Shown here one piece after another: positions 24,401-36,721 of a stretch of DNA of 64,000 bases. The DNA comes from Acanthaster planci (taxonomy: Eukaryota; Echinodermata; Asteroidea; Valvatida; Acanthasteridae), in NCBI RefSeq assembly GCF_001949145.1, contig NW_019091526.1, positions 62,001 through 126,000 of the forward strand, in the 5' to 3' direction. Numbering within the stretch: position 1 is the stretch's first letter; each line of letters opens with the position of its first letter. The notes beneath the pieces are model-generated. The model had not been told where the DNA came from, did not search any database, and saw nothing but the letters and a program-made list of their open reading frames with translations. Both the position numbers and the translations under genes were made by a program.

Positions 24401-27400
24401 ATTCTTTATGTGGTGCCAGCAAAAAAACACAAAACAAAAACAAAAAAACAAAAAGACAGGTTTGAAAATGATAACTGTTGCCAAACTAACATAGTTTGAA
24501 AGTTAACATTTCCAAGAAACAATCATGCCTCAAACTGGTCTTTCTTTTCTTAGTCTTCACATCATGAAGGGTAATTTTTATGATCATTTCTTCGAAGGTT
24601 TCCTTCATCGTTTCTGGTGAGACGACGTAAAACTGAATTATACATATGCTGAGTTACACTGAGTAAATATCTCATGGCCTCTCGGAGTGCCAACTGCAAT
24701 AAATTTAATTTCAGCACCTCTGATTTGATCTCAACAGGCCGTGACGTCACGCCGCTCGACCAGGACGACCTCCACGGGGATATGCAATTGGTTTGGATGC
24801 GTGATCGAATGCGCACTGACATTTTTCTCATTGTCTGGTCGTGGCGACGGATTGACATTGGTCCAGGGTCTAACGTCCCCAGGATGGGTGTGGTCGCCCT
24901 GAAACTTCAACCACTCCATATTTGCGAACAGGTCGATAGTTACTGACAAGACCTATTACCCATGCACACAGATTCGTTCGGGAGTCGCACGCCAGTGCAT
25001 GTGTGGTAAGAGCAAATGAATCACAACACATTTGACAAGTGTTAAATGGAAAAATGGATGGTGATAGGCCTATATCAACTCACAGAACTGTTACAAAATA
25101 CCTAATTGAACGTTCACCGTGTAAACAGCAGTCTGGAATATGCTTAAGTCGCTATCCTATTCAAATGAGTTCGTTACTATATGAGGAAATCTTCTTGAAC
25201 GAAGGAGCCTCCAACCTCAGAGCACTTCACAGTATACCTTGAATCACCACGATGAAACCCTCCCTTAACTTTCCTCCAAACCTCACACCCTGCATATTGG
25301 ACCGCTCCATGAAGTTTCTTCAACAAAACCTCGGGCAAACACAGCACCTCTCAATCAGTCTCACATTGGTAGAACTTCCAAACGCAATGAATGTACCACC
25401 CAAAGGCCTCCAGCCACACCTCCGATTCAAATCCCCAAAACCCAGTCCCAATAAACCTCAATTCCACCCAGGCTGTCATAATTCTGATTCAACTAGCCGT
25501 CTTTTTTCTTTTGTCGTCTGTTTATCATCGCCGACGTAATTTAACATGTTTACATGACACTCTCACGTTATAAACTAGATCCCTGGCTGTTTCTCAGTAC
25601 AACCAACCCCGAACATTCATCTTAGCTCTGCTTTACCCCACAAAAACGGCAGAATGATATGAAAATGAGGCACATAGCCCAGGCGATTAGCCTGTTTTCT
25701 CGAAGTCGTCACATCTTGTACCTTGAGCGACCTATTCAGGCTGGCAACATGTCTCCTCTACCAAGAGAGAAACAATATCAAGTAATATTACTCCTTTCGC
25801 CTCATAAATAATACTTGCCGTATCTGTTAGACACGGGAAGGTGAACCGATGTAAATTAACGCATAAATTGTCAGAGTGTGTGGTGCTGAGGCGTCACAGA
25901 GTGGCCACCGTGACCCTTGGTGGTACATTTTAAAGGTTCAAGGTCTTTAAAACGATACAGGAAGATGAACACTGACATTTTTTTTTCAAACCACGTGATG
26001 TATTTAGGGAGGTTTTTAGCAATAATCCTCTTTGTATTAAAGAAGTGGAAAAGTAGTTACAAAGTACACGAACAGTGCTTTTACATTTTGCACGACCACG
26101 ATTCTGGTACATGTCTCTCTCACGAACAGCTTCCCAAAACCTCAAGAAAAAAAATTGGCGATAATTAGCCAACCTTCTTTGAATAGCTATTGTGGTTGAT
26201 TGTTTTGCAATTCAAATTGCGCATTTATTGAGCTTGTTCAGAGTCTGAATTGCCAAACCAAAGAGACATCTCGAATGTGTGTTTTCTGGAAGTTAAATAC
26301 ACAAGAGAGATTTTTGTCAGAAGAACTAACAAGACCACTTTCCTCACGTCGAAGACTGTAAATGAGCTAATGACCTCTCCAACAACAAATTCGAAGTTAT
26401 CGTGAAAACCCTACAAGTAGCTTGAAATTACAGCCACAGATCAAAGTCAACTGTGTACAGTAAGAGTCATCGTGGTAGGCTTTTTTTCTCGCAATGTTTT
26501 GATAGGGCTTTAAAAACTCTCAGAAAGTGAGTGAAAGCCCCACTTATAGTCTGAAATCCTTCCAGGCTTTTTGTTTGCACTGAAATATTCGGTTCCCATG
26601 GATAATTGTCCATGAGTCTTTTCGGCACTGGTGATTACCCCCTTTTTGTCAAGCCGGGGTGGTGTTGGTCTGTCGAGGGCCGGGCTCCCAAGTTCTTCGA
26701 TTGCAGACGATGACTGAATCGATATTCATGATTGTTGACATGATTGTTGCTGTGTTTACCCAGCACAATCGCAGGGCCGTTCGTGGGCTGAAAAGTTACA
26801 CGACAGCCGAGTCCTCAGGTTTCCGCCTGGGTCACAGTGAGGTCAAACTTCACAAGATCCCTGGCTGAAACCAAAGCGATGCATTCGCGTGTTCCCCTTC
26901 AATCCCCACACGTAAATGTCTTATTTTAAGACGACCAACAGAGCCAATAGAACCAAGATGTCCCTTAATATTGTATTATCTGAGAATAAATACATTTCAA
27001 GTGCTATTCAAAGCGAAATGCGGATTTTACCCCAAAAGCTTTTAACTTAAAAATGTATGGCTTTATCTATTATAATTTAATAAAACTTACACATCCCCAA
27101 TACAGCATTTATGAAGCGAGATAGGCTCGAAACAACTTTTAGCAGTTCATAGCTTCAATGAACCTCAAAATGAACTTACAAAACAGGGACAACTATATTG
27201 CATGATATTGAACAATAAATTTTATTTCAAGTACTTTTTTATTCGTCTCTAAAATAACGATGGACCCCTCCATATGCAGAATACGGTGCTCGAACAAACT
27301 CATAAGAAATTAGAGCCATTTGAAACAAAGGAACTGCACAAGACCGGAGGATGTTGAAGAGTACATGACCCTTCATTTGAGAGAAACTAAATACCGCAAA

Positions 27401-30400
27401 GTCCCCCGCGTCTTGAAGTGCTCTGAAAATGCACAAGGTAAGAAAAAGGAGAATCGTGTTTTCCGCGACAACAAACACCTTGCAGGTGTACATGAAGTGG
27501 CCTTGAGAAAGTGCGCAAATCCTTCAGAACGTTGAAAATTTTGTTTATTATTCTCAAAAGTAAAACCAAGCATAATAACCAGTTTCAACTTTGCGATTTC
27601 ATAGACAACATGCATGGGTGTTTAGGGTCACGATTCACTCCCAGCTAAAAAAAAAAACCCAGTGAAATACTGTACTGTCCGTGGACATGTATGTCACTCA
27701 GTGTACCTCCAGGTGCTACGATTTTAGACTAAAATAAACGTCAACTTGACACCTTGTTAAACTTTGGCAACATTTCAGATTGCTTTTCCTCTTTCTCCCG
27801 GGAAGGGGGGGGGTTGTAACCAATGGCGTAGCAGATTCAAAGCATAAAAATACATGATTAAGTTCACATGATAATAATAGCTTCAGAAGTGCATTTCTCA
27901 TATGTATCTCTACAGGTGAGTGCAGATCTTGAAGACAGCTGGCACCAGGGTAGCAACAGACTAAACACACCGCGTCCTGCGGCGACAGCCGACACCCCAT
28001 CCACCAAGTCGTAGGGGTTCAATTTTGCATGTGACACCAGGCGACAAGTGTTCACCTTGCCCGTGATACAGAAACAGCAAGAGGAGATTCTTTGTTTTAA
28101 ATCGAATTAATCCGGAGGAAAAATGGAATTTTTCCTTGTGTAATCGGGAGAAACCAACGACATAATCTTTGTGAGACAAGGTTTTGTTTCCAGACTCGAG
28201 AACGTAAATCAAAGGTGGCCGACACCGAATAATAGCTACAGTTACAATGTTCCGGTTTAGTTTATAAACCACCAGATCATTATTAGGCTATCTGAAAACA
28301 CTCTGGCAATTCCGTTTAGCCTAATCACTCCTGTCTGCGCCACTTCTAGCAAAGTTGAAAAAAAAACCATAGAATTGACTATCACCAAAAACAAGTTATG
28401 GAAGTTAACGGCACTGACAAGTTTAAACGCTTTTTTACAAAAAAAAAAACTGGATCATTCATTTGGCAAATTACACCCATGCTAGAATCTATGAAGTAAA
28501 CCACAAAGGATACTATAGTGTTGGCAGTGTCGAGGATGGTAATGTGTACATTTGACATCTTGAACCCTCAAAACAAGTTAACTTCTCACGACATTCAGGA
28601 CTGGACAGGCATGCTTTATCATTAGAACCTTTCTCTGTACTGTCCAACCCTTCAGCGCATTCTTGATTTAATGACAGATTCGCCTTGCACTTTTGTGACG
28701 TAAGCGCCCCGAGCAAGACTTACGGAATGGTGATTAAAATCTTGATTGATCTTTGGGAATTGATGAGCTCGGCGTGAAGCAAGCATCCCTTCTCAGTCAG
28801 CTGCGCCCCTCACTCAAGAGAGTTGTAAGTTCGAACGTTAGGACTTTCCCAAACTACACGGCTGTCCTCGTAATGTGACATGATATTATATCCATTGGCT
28901 GTATACGGCTTGCAAACCTTCCAGCCCGTGTCCTTCTGTGTTCATATAATATCATGTATACACTGTAGGCCTATGTTATTTCTCCTCTTGGTAACTTTTC
29001 GTAGCGCCGGTATTCGAGTCTGTGGTATCAAAAATAATAGAGCAGCATGGTTTGAATCAATATACCACTCAACAAGGCAGCATAATAATTGTTGCATAAA
29101 GACGCCTGGCATGACGTAAAACGTGATGTGGGGGACATCATCAAAAGCTGTTTTACATTTTGAACGCTACGCTGGTTCCCAGCAGTAGGCCCTGCTCTTC
29201 TTCACCTATGTTTTGTGTTACGTGCAACGTCCCTGCTGCCCATTTGGTCTTCCATGACTGCAACAGAACCAGTCAAATCCGGAACATTTTGCACCAGCTG
29301 CAATAGCTTAGACTGACAACAGCATATATAGCAACAGCAACATCGCCAAACCTCAAAGTTCAAACAAGTACAGTTGGACACTGAGTTATGTGCTTGTTTT
29401 GCACGATAGTATGCCGAATCGGTCTGCACGTCCGATGCTTATTCCCAACTTTGTTGCATTATTTTGACTGACACAAATGAAAGATCCCCACTCTCGCACA
29501 TGAGTACTCAACTCAGCTGATCGTTGAGAAATGTGCGATAAGGCCGAGCAGTCCATTTTACGTGGGGTTTGGGTTCTAGGCTACTCTGGCTCAGAAAATG
29601 CTGGAACCCTTTTATTCACTTTGCATTCTGTGCACAACATACTGTTGCATCAAACAGGTGACTGAGCCTACAGTGATCAATGACCCGTTGATTTTACAGA
29701 GAGCTGTACAAAATCCCCCATGAGCAACTCTGAGATTGAGAAAGGTCCATTTATATAGCAACGTATGCAATGCATCGACAAGCATGTCAAGATGTTGTGT
29801 AATGCGGCCATGCGGATTCAGTTCATTATTGCGCCGGTAACCAAACCTGTCCAAGCAAAATCTGCTCACCCCTGCCGGGTCGGCCCAACCCCACTACCAT
29901 TTATAGCTGGGTTCATCAGCTCAAGAGGCAGAGTACCATCCACGCGTTACCCAAGGGGGTCACAAGACCCAGCGTGTCGTGTGCCTCTCGCCCAGCGGGC
30001 GATTGCGGTCGGCGGCACGGCCTGGCAAATTGGTGTCGCGCGCCGCTTGGTGTCGTTTTACATACACGCCACGGGAGCCAACCCCAGGATTATGGCCTTA
30101 TCTGCTGTTCGATAGGGGATGTCTCATCGGGTCATCTAGATGCATAAACAACCAACGAATCTGGTCACTCACATGGCCTGTACTGTCTTGTTATTCGACG
30201 TTTCGCTTGAAAACAGTTTGCAACCGTAAAAACCATACAGTAAAAATGCCTCCTTTTGTTAAAAAGCAAGAAAACTGACAGACCCAACTGATGTTTCAGC
30301 AGTTTTTACTTAAGCGAATGTTGAGAATAAGTGAATTCAAACGCGAACAATGCCTCTTCAAGTTTAACCTAAAATGATGTCTGAAAGAGGAAAAGGTGAC

Positions 30401-33400
30401 CGTTTAATACTAAATGCCGTGGCTAAGGCCTAAATTGAAAATACATGTACAGGTTCTCAGTATTCTCAACCATGTTTCACGACACCAAAAATTGTGCCGA
30501 GCCCAAGTTTCCAGATAGACTTGCAGAAAGCTGTCCGCGTGGCCCAGGTTTTAAAAAAAATATGTGCCAAGGACGTCATATACTAGAAATATCTGACAAA
30601 CAAGATAATCTGGCTCCCTGTGTTACTAAAGGTTACATCTATTGGGTTTCAGTCAAGGCAAGGTCTACGGTAAACCATGGACGGTAAACTAAATTACGGT
30701 CAAGTCAACGATAAGCACGCGATGGGAATGAGTCCTGACCCATATAGGCCGCAAACCAAGTGTGTGTCTACTAAGCTAAGTCGTGCACATTACTGCTAAA
30801 GGTAGTTCTGATGACTCTTCATTGCTGTACCAGAAATGGCTGCACAACGGGGTGCGGGTTCAGGTGTGTTAACTGAATTTTACCTGAAACGAACTAAATG
30901 CATAAACACAAAGTGTATATACATTCACCGTTACTGGTAACCCAAAACAGTTTTCAGCGGAATGCTAAATCAAAAGACTACTTTCTTGTAAAACAGTCAC
31001 AAACAATTCCCAAATTAGGAAAAAAGGCGGCTAAATACCTATCTGTGTCTCTACAGGACAGGTACATGTACATTGTTAGCTGAAGTTTATGGACAACAGG
31101 CTAAATCACAACGCTGACCTATTTTTCTTAGTATTATCGTCTGCCTTGGCGTATTAAGCCAACCTAACGTGACAGCATGACGTTATGAAACGCCACTGAC
31201 AACTCCATCCTTTGCGAGAGCCTAACAAACGTTTTGGTGTCTCGTCCCCATCGTTCATCATTACGATCTATGGGCTTCGTCGTTGGCACCAGTCTGTTTC
31301 TGCGCTTCAGTCTCACTCGAATTCAAGACGCCGGTCCGTGTTGGATTGATACGAGAGTTGGATTCTGAATGACGAGAATCAAATCATTGTTTGTGAACAG
31401 GTCTACACTCCACACTTACTGGGGAGTGGATCGGATCAGAACGTCGAGAACGAAAAGTGGCCTTATTACAGCCACATACCGCAACTTTACGTTAACTTTG
31501 ATGCATTCATGATTCAGTGTGACATGCAGGCCATAAGAACATGGTCATAGAGTGCATGTCAGTTTGTCTTTGCCAATTTTGATATTCAAGTTACTATTGC
31601 AAGATCATCAATATTATCCCTTCTTTTGTTATTCAATGTTTTACATAGTTACTACCACTAGCTGCCAACTGCCCTCCACTTGTATCTGGACGTTTATAAT
31701 TGGTAACCCAAGAACACTGGTCAAGAGACAATAGAGAATGAGGGTATGAATACATCTAGTGAAAGCTAAACATATTCAGGAACATAAAATTTGTGTGTTT
31801 ATAGCTAGGTTTGCTAGGTTAATATTTAATATTAATCTCAGCAATCCGTTATAAATAGCCGTATGTGAAAAACCATATTAACATTGGTGGGGTAAGGACT
31901 GTTAAGGAAAAGGTAACAAAACACTGCGATATAATAAAGGTGACAAAAAACGGCGATCAATACCCCGATATCCCTTCACATATGTTGAGAAATGCCGAAT
32001 TAGATCGCTACTCAAATGCAATTTATGCACTTGCTCGTTGATAAACCTGTCTAGCCAAGTTCCCATGTTCAATGTCATGACGCGTCGACGGCTTGATGGA
32101 ATGACAATTTCTCTTTCAAGTTAAACTGTATAATGTCACTGCTGGAATTTTCATGCAAGCATTGTGTGCCAGGGCCATTGTCAGCATCTTGAGAGTTAAA
32201 TGACGAAAGAGCGATGCTCTGCTCCCGCGAAGCTCCGATAGGGAAAATGCAACCACGATTGATCCCGTGGGAAATTCGGGGGGAAAAATTATTACAAACC
32301 AGTGACTGCCATAACAACAAAGTAATCGGTCACAGAACAGGAACCCGTGGGAAAAGGACTGGCAGCCACACTATTGAGACGGGGGCTGTGATAAAGGACT
32401 CAGTGGATTGATGTTAAATACCATTGTCAGACGCTGCCCCTCAATTTGGCTGGGATGGTAGTGGTCAAGCGCTTTGGACACGACATCTAATCTTCCTCTA
32501 GGTCTGCATGTCGTTATAGACTAAAATGCTCGGATTCCGCTGTGGAATTCTAATTGAAAGTGCCATCATCAATCACGGGAAACACAAACAAAATCAAAAC
32601 AGAACACCCAAACTTTGCGCATGCAAACGCTTACTACGAAACGAAGGCAGTGGACCGCGCATTTTGCAACTTTTTTTGCATTACAGCTACACCGGTAGTT
32701 ATTAAGTATAGCTGCGCCAATTGGAGTCCTGCGCACAAGAGTGCATCCACGCTTCCTCTATGGGCCTGCACTGAACTGCTTCTCACCTCTGGGTGTGAAA
32801 CAGAGAAAACGAATAATCTCAAGTGACTATTAATAGTCCATAATGCACACTGCAAAGCTCAGTTAAAGCTAAAGTTAAGTCTCGGAGGACACTATGTATA
32901 CATGTATATGTGTGATATGAGTGGGAACGAAGCAACGAAAGCACTCGGGCGGACATCAGTTCGTATCCAATAGTTTATAGTAAGTTAAAGCACTTTTGTA
33001 CTGCTCATAGCATGCGTGCTAATGTCACATTGAACGATGAATTCGCGAAGTGATGTTGAAAAGTTACGCTCCTTGTATTGAGCAAAATAACAAGACGGAC
33101 AGAAGTCCCCAGCAGGGGGGGGGGTGTTTGGACTGTCTCCTCAGTCGCTGCCCCACGGGGGTCCATCCAATGAGGGACTGATCCATACACAAAACTATGT
33201 GCCGACTGTCAACAGAGACCGTGGTGAGTTATTGTAAAGTCAAGTCGGTTGGTGAGGGATATCGCAGCGTGGGGTTCATTGGAGGTTACATTCGAAGGTG
33301 TCCAAGCGCATCATTACCATAATGATTAGCTGTGGCTGTACCTCCCGGAGTCACCTTCCACGAGGAATCACGTTCAACAGCTTGCGCCTCTACATACTTC

Positions 33401-33528
33401 AAACAGTCTCTAGACTTGGTGCCAAGTCGGTAATTGGTTCGGTAAAATTGTTCTCCAAGCGCACTGTCGTTGCGATCAACACGCGCATTAAGGCACCTTT
33501 CAATGGTTGCGTTCGATTAGCTTACACG
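21401..33528. other. Intergenic-looking stretch with no recognised gene
   Basis: About 12 kb with many short open frames on both strands and no recognisable domain. Noted within it: a palindromic CRE, GTGACGTCAC, at 24741-24750; a G-poor block at about 25240-25540; a cysteine-rich frame at 28513-28716 (minus); and a GC-rich block at 29871-30090 with ATTTATAGCTGGGT and TTACCCAAGGGG words reminiscent of SINE tails. Mononucleotide G or C runs occur repeatedly. Confidence 0.5.
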
Positions 33529-33612
33529 NNNNNNNNNNNNNNNNNNNNNNNNNNNNNNNNNNNNNNNNNNNNNNNNNNNNNNNNNNNNNNNNNNNNNNNN
33601 NNNNNNNNNNNN
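33529..33612. other. Assembly gap (84 N)
   Basis: A run of 84 undetermined bases. The sequence just left of it (GATTAGCTTACACG) recurs just right of it at 33675-33688 (ATAGCTTACACGTG), so the gap sits between two copies of the same element end. Confidence 0.99.
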
Positions 33613-33676
33613 ATAAGGGCAAAACCTATTATATATAATTAACATCTCCCCAACGCAAAAATACATCTTGAAAATA

Positions 33677-33957
33677 GCTTACACGTGTAAGTCAAACTTA
33701 CACGAGAGCGTTCGTTTAGCCATCTTCGTGCCTGCCCTGGTGTCAGCCATCTCTACCCCGGCGGGTCTCTGGAGGCTGCCTGAGTGTAATGACGTCACAG
33801 ATGGACTATTCGAGCATGGAAATGATGAAACGCGGCGGGGATTGACCTTTTTCCCAGAATGCCTTGGTAAATACACTGCGGGGCTCGATCAGCTTCATTT
33901 CGAGGCTTCCCTTGCGTGTAACACTAGTGTATTCAGGGACGCTAATCGAACGCACCC
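33677..33957 (+). mobile_element. Inverted element pair, left copy (about 280 bp)
   Basis: Begins GCTTACACGTGTAAGTCA and ends GCTAATCGAACGCACCCT. The reverse complement of 34159-34472 matches it along nearly its whole length, including the CRE TGACGTCA at 33790-33797 and the segment CCTTTTTCCCAGAATGC. Its true left end (GGTGCGTTCGATTAGC-type) may be the one before the gap at 33505-33528. It is non-coding; frames crossing it are by-products of the repeat. Confidence 0.7.
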
Positions 33958-34158
33958 TATGTACATGTATGTTTTGGGGGTGCGTTTCACTTTCACCGAG
34001 ACAAAAATCGATTCCATTAACATAACACACGTGTACGTTGCGTTCGGACGTCAAAATCGCCCCGGGAGCAATTTTGACGGACATGCAACGCTTAATTGGC
34101 GCATGTGACGCACATGATATGGAAAGGCGCCTTTACTTGCGACGAGTTACACACTATA

Positions 34159-34472
34159 GGTGCGTTCGATTGGCTTCCCTGAATAGACTAGTGTTACACG
34201 CAAGGGAAGCCTCGAAATGAGGCTAACCGAACGCTGCAGGGTATTCGCCAAAGCATTCTGGGAAAAAGGTCAAGTCCCCGCCACGTTCCATCACGTCCAT
34301 GCACGAACAGTCCATCCGTGACGTCATTACACTCGGGCAGCCTCCAGAGACCCGCTCGCCAGCCGGTGTGGTGGTGGCTAACAACAGGGCAGGCACGAAG
34401 ATCATGTGATGGCTAAATGAACGCTCTCTTGGTAGTATGACTTACACGTGTAAGCTAATCGAACGCACCCTG
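34159..34472 (-). mobile_element. Inverted element pair, right copy (about 314 bp)
   Basis: Complete copy of the same family in inverted orientation. Starts GGTGCGTTCGATTGGCTTCC and ends GCTAATCGAACGCACCCTG, so it has matching terminal inverted repeats, with an outer CAGGG as in many hAT-type elements. It contains TGACGTCA at 34319-34326. No target duplication (8 bp) was evident. Confidence 0.72.
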
Positions 34473-36060
34473 AGGGATCCCAATACGACGCTTTTAGCGT
34501 CGATCTGGGCACTTCCGCGTTTGAAAACGAGGCTCTATGTGTCAGCTTCAATTCTTAATACGATCAGACGACTGAAAGTAAGGAGTCAACTTCGGACACA
34601 AAATACATAAAGTTATGTTAAATTCAGACTTTTCAGGCTGAAAATATTTGTGGAAGAGTCTTTCAGGATGACTTGACACGTAAAAACCAAAAGAAAAAAA
34701 CGTAACAGCAATTTACTGCGAACTAACGTACTATACCTGCGATGGTCGTGTATCTGCACGTGCAGTGGGCGTGGTTTAAACTGAAGTGGCGTCACACTTA
34801 CGAACCGGATAATGCATGTGTCCACTCCGCGGGCGCACGCGACGAAGTTCAACACAGAGAGCCTCGGTTGCGAAGCGGACACGCACAGAAATTTCTCCAT
34901 AAATATATTTTTATCTTTGCATGAGTACATTGGTTCCCTCTTGCGAGTTCAATTTGAATAAAATCTGGTACACAGAGTTATCAGATTGCACATAAACGTA
35001 ACAATTTGAAATCCTCAGACTAGAGACTGTTGCTATACCGCGCCGGGGCAAGCTTTCGCATAGCGACCACCAACTGTGGAATGGACTGGTTCCCTTGTGC
35101 CCTTCTTATCCATTGAGAACAGTGTATTGTTGCGAGGCGTCTCTTCTGTGGGGCCTAACAAAGCAAAAGCTTTTCCCGAATCACAAAGTATAGCAACAGT
35201 GTTTTTAGTATGGAGACTTCAAATGGTTACGTTCCCGTGAATTTAAAGAACTCGGTCTACCAGATTTTATTCAAATTTAACTCGCAAGAGGCTCATTACC
35301 CTCGGAACTCCGCCAAAAATGTACACACTAGAGCTTCACCAATGGATTTCGACTGAAGTTCGCAAACAAAACACGACTATCTAACGGTTTGTCATCAAGT
35401 CTATACTTTCTCGGGCATCTATAATCAAGGCACTTTATGGAATATGGATTTTACACACAGTCGACTATTCGAGTTCTTCGATATTCTTCAGTATGATACG
35501 GTTTACAGTAATGGCTTAAAGATTTACAAGTAAAATGTAAGCTGTGTTTGACACATGCAAGCAAATAGATCTAGCAGCTGCACATCAGCGAGATCATAAT
35601 CAACAATAGCAGCTAGAAGTATAGAAAAATGCAGGGAAATGCACATAAACCCCCTCAATAACTTTTGTCATTCAGTCGTGCAACTTAACTGCTTGGTGAC
35701 AGAACATTTCCCACGCAGATGAAAAAGGCACCAAGTCCTCGTGCCGCACAGCTCAAAGTATGACTACAATCGCGAAGTAATATGTCATGATCTTTTTCAC
35801 TGAATGACACTACAAATTTACCGCGGGTTGACGACACGACGACTGGCCTCGAGCGTTCCTGCACGGCTGCCTTTCAAAGCAAGCTAGCTCAAAGTAATAT
35901 AATTGGGTTCATATTCCTCACCGATGATAAAGCATAAATCAGTTCATGGCACAAGGTCTGAAAGTTAATGACACTTTTAAAGCTTTGATGACCGTTAAGA
36001 ATTTCCAATTAAATTAAACCTTTACAAATACAACAACTACAAGGTTTTCGCGCTCCTCTC
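34473..36060. other. No recognised gene
   Basis: Nothing coding was recognised. On the minus strand an AATAAA at about 35270 lies some 800 nt past the stop codon of the candidate terminal exon at 36061-36185, so part of this stretch could be its 3' UTR. Confidence 0.4.
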
Positions 36061-36185
36061 TCATAGGGCTGCAGATTCAATCGTCATCTCCGAAGATTCA
36101 ACTTCAGCCTGACACTCGTCCACAACAAAAGAAATCCAATTTTTGGTGACCTTTTTATGATATTGAAAATGCAAGTTCACAAGAA
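36061..36185 (-). CDS. Candidate terminal coding exon of an unidentified minus-strand gene
   Basis: A strong acceptor, CTTTTTTTTTCATTTCTGTAG (AG at 36186-36187), opens a frame with two leading bases. It reads LVNLHFQYHKKVTKNWISFV then VDECQAEVESSEMTIESAAL and stops at TGA (36061-36063). The second half is acidic and Ser/Glu-rich, like many C-terminal tails. I do not recognise the protein and found no upstream exon with certainty. A GTAAGT donor on this strand at about 36671-36676 could end an upstream exon. Confidence 0.3.
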
Positions 36186-36652
36186 CTACAGAAATGAAAA
36201 AAAAAGTAGTTAAAGAAAAACTGATTCGTAAGAATAAGAGTAACCTCACTCAAAAGATTTAACTTCGATAAATACCAATAAATCAAACTTGAGCTCTCCA
36301 AGCGAGGGGAGCCAAAAAACCAAGGAATTAACATGTAGCCAGTGGGCCCCTGAATAAAATCAGAAGTACTCATACAGTAATTCCAACCAAAACAGCCAAT
36401 AGGTGGAATTTTTTTTAGGTCAATAGAGGGTGTGAAAAATCGCATGAAAATTGGACAATCAGAAAGATGTTACTCCCAGTTGGTATATTTTAAGAGAGCG
36501 CAAGATGACAGGCTGTTGAAAAAGTTATCTTGGAATTCACCACAGCTAAACAGGCATTTTCAATCATATTCCCCGAATCTCTTTGACAAATAGCGAATGA
36601 TTGATAAGAATGGCACCAGGCTATTTTATTCTTGCATGCGTTCCATTGGCAT

Positions 36653-36721
36653 ACGCAGACCAGTCCGCGAACTTACGATCGGCAAAGTTGAGTCGGGTTG
36701 AATTTTGCCGACTGTCTGCGT
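36653..36721. repeat. Short foldback (hairpin) repeat
   Basis: Outer arms ACGCAGACCAGTC (36653-36665) and GACTGTCTGCGT (36710-36721) pair with one bulged base. Inner arms CGGCAAA (36680-36686) and TTTGCCG (36704-36710) pair as well. It is CpG-rich and has no coding potential. Probably a small MITE or a remnant. Confidence 0.5.

Noticed and set aside
29765-30115. 116-codon plus-strand frame in a GC-rich block
   Set aside because: The underlying sequence looks like a repeat remnant (SINE-like words) and a second frame is open as well; no protein similarity.
33668-34108. 146-codon plus-strand frame next to the gap
   Set aside because: It lies within the inverted element pair; a mirror frame exists on the other strand and in the second copy.
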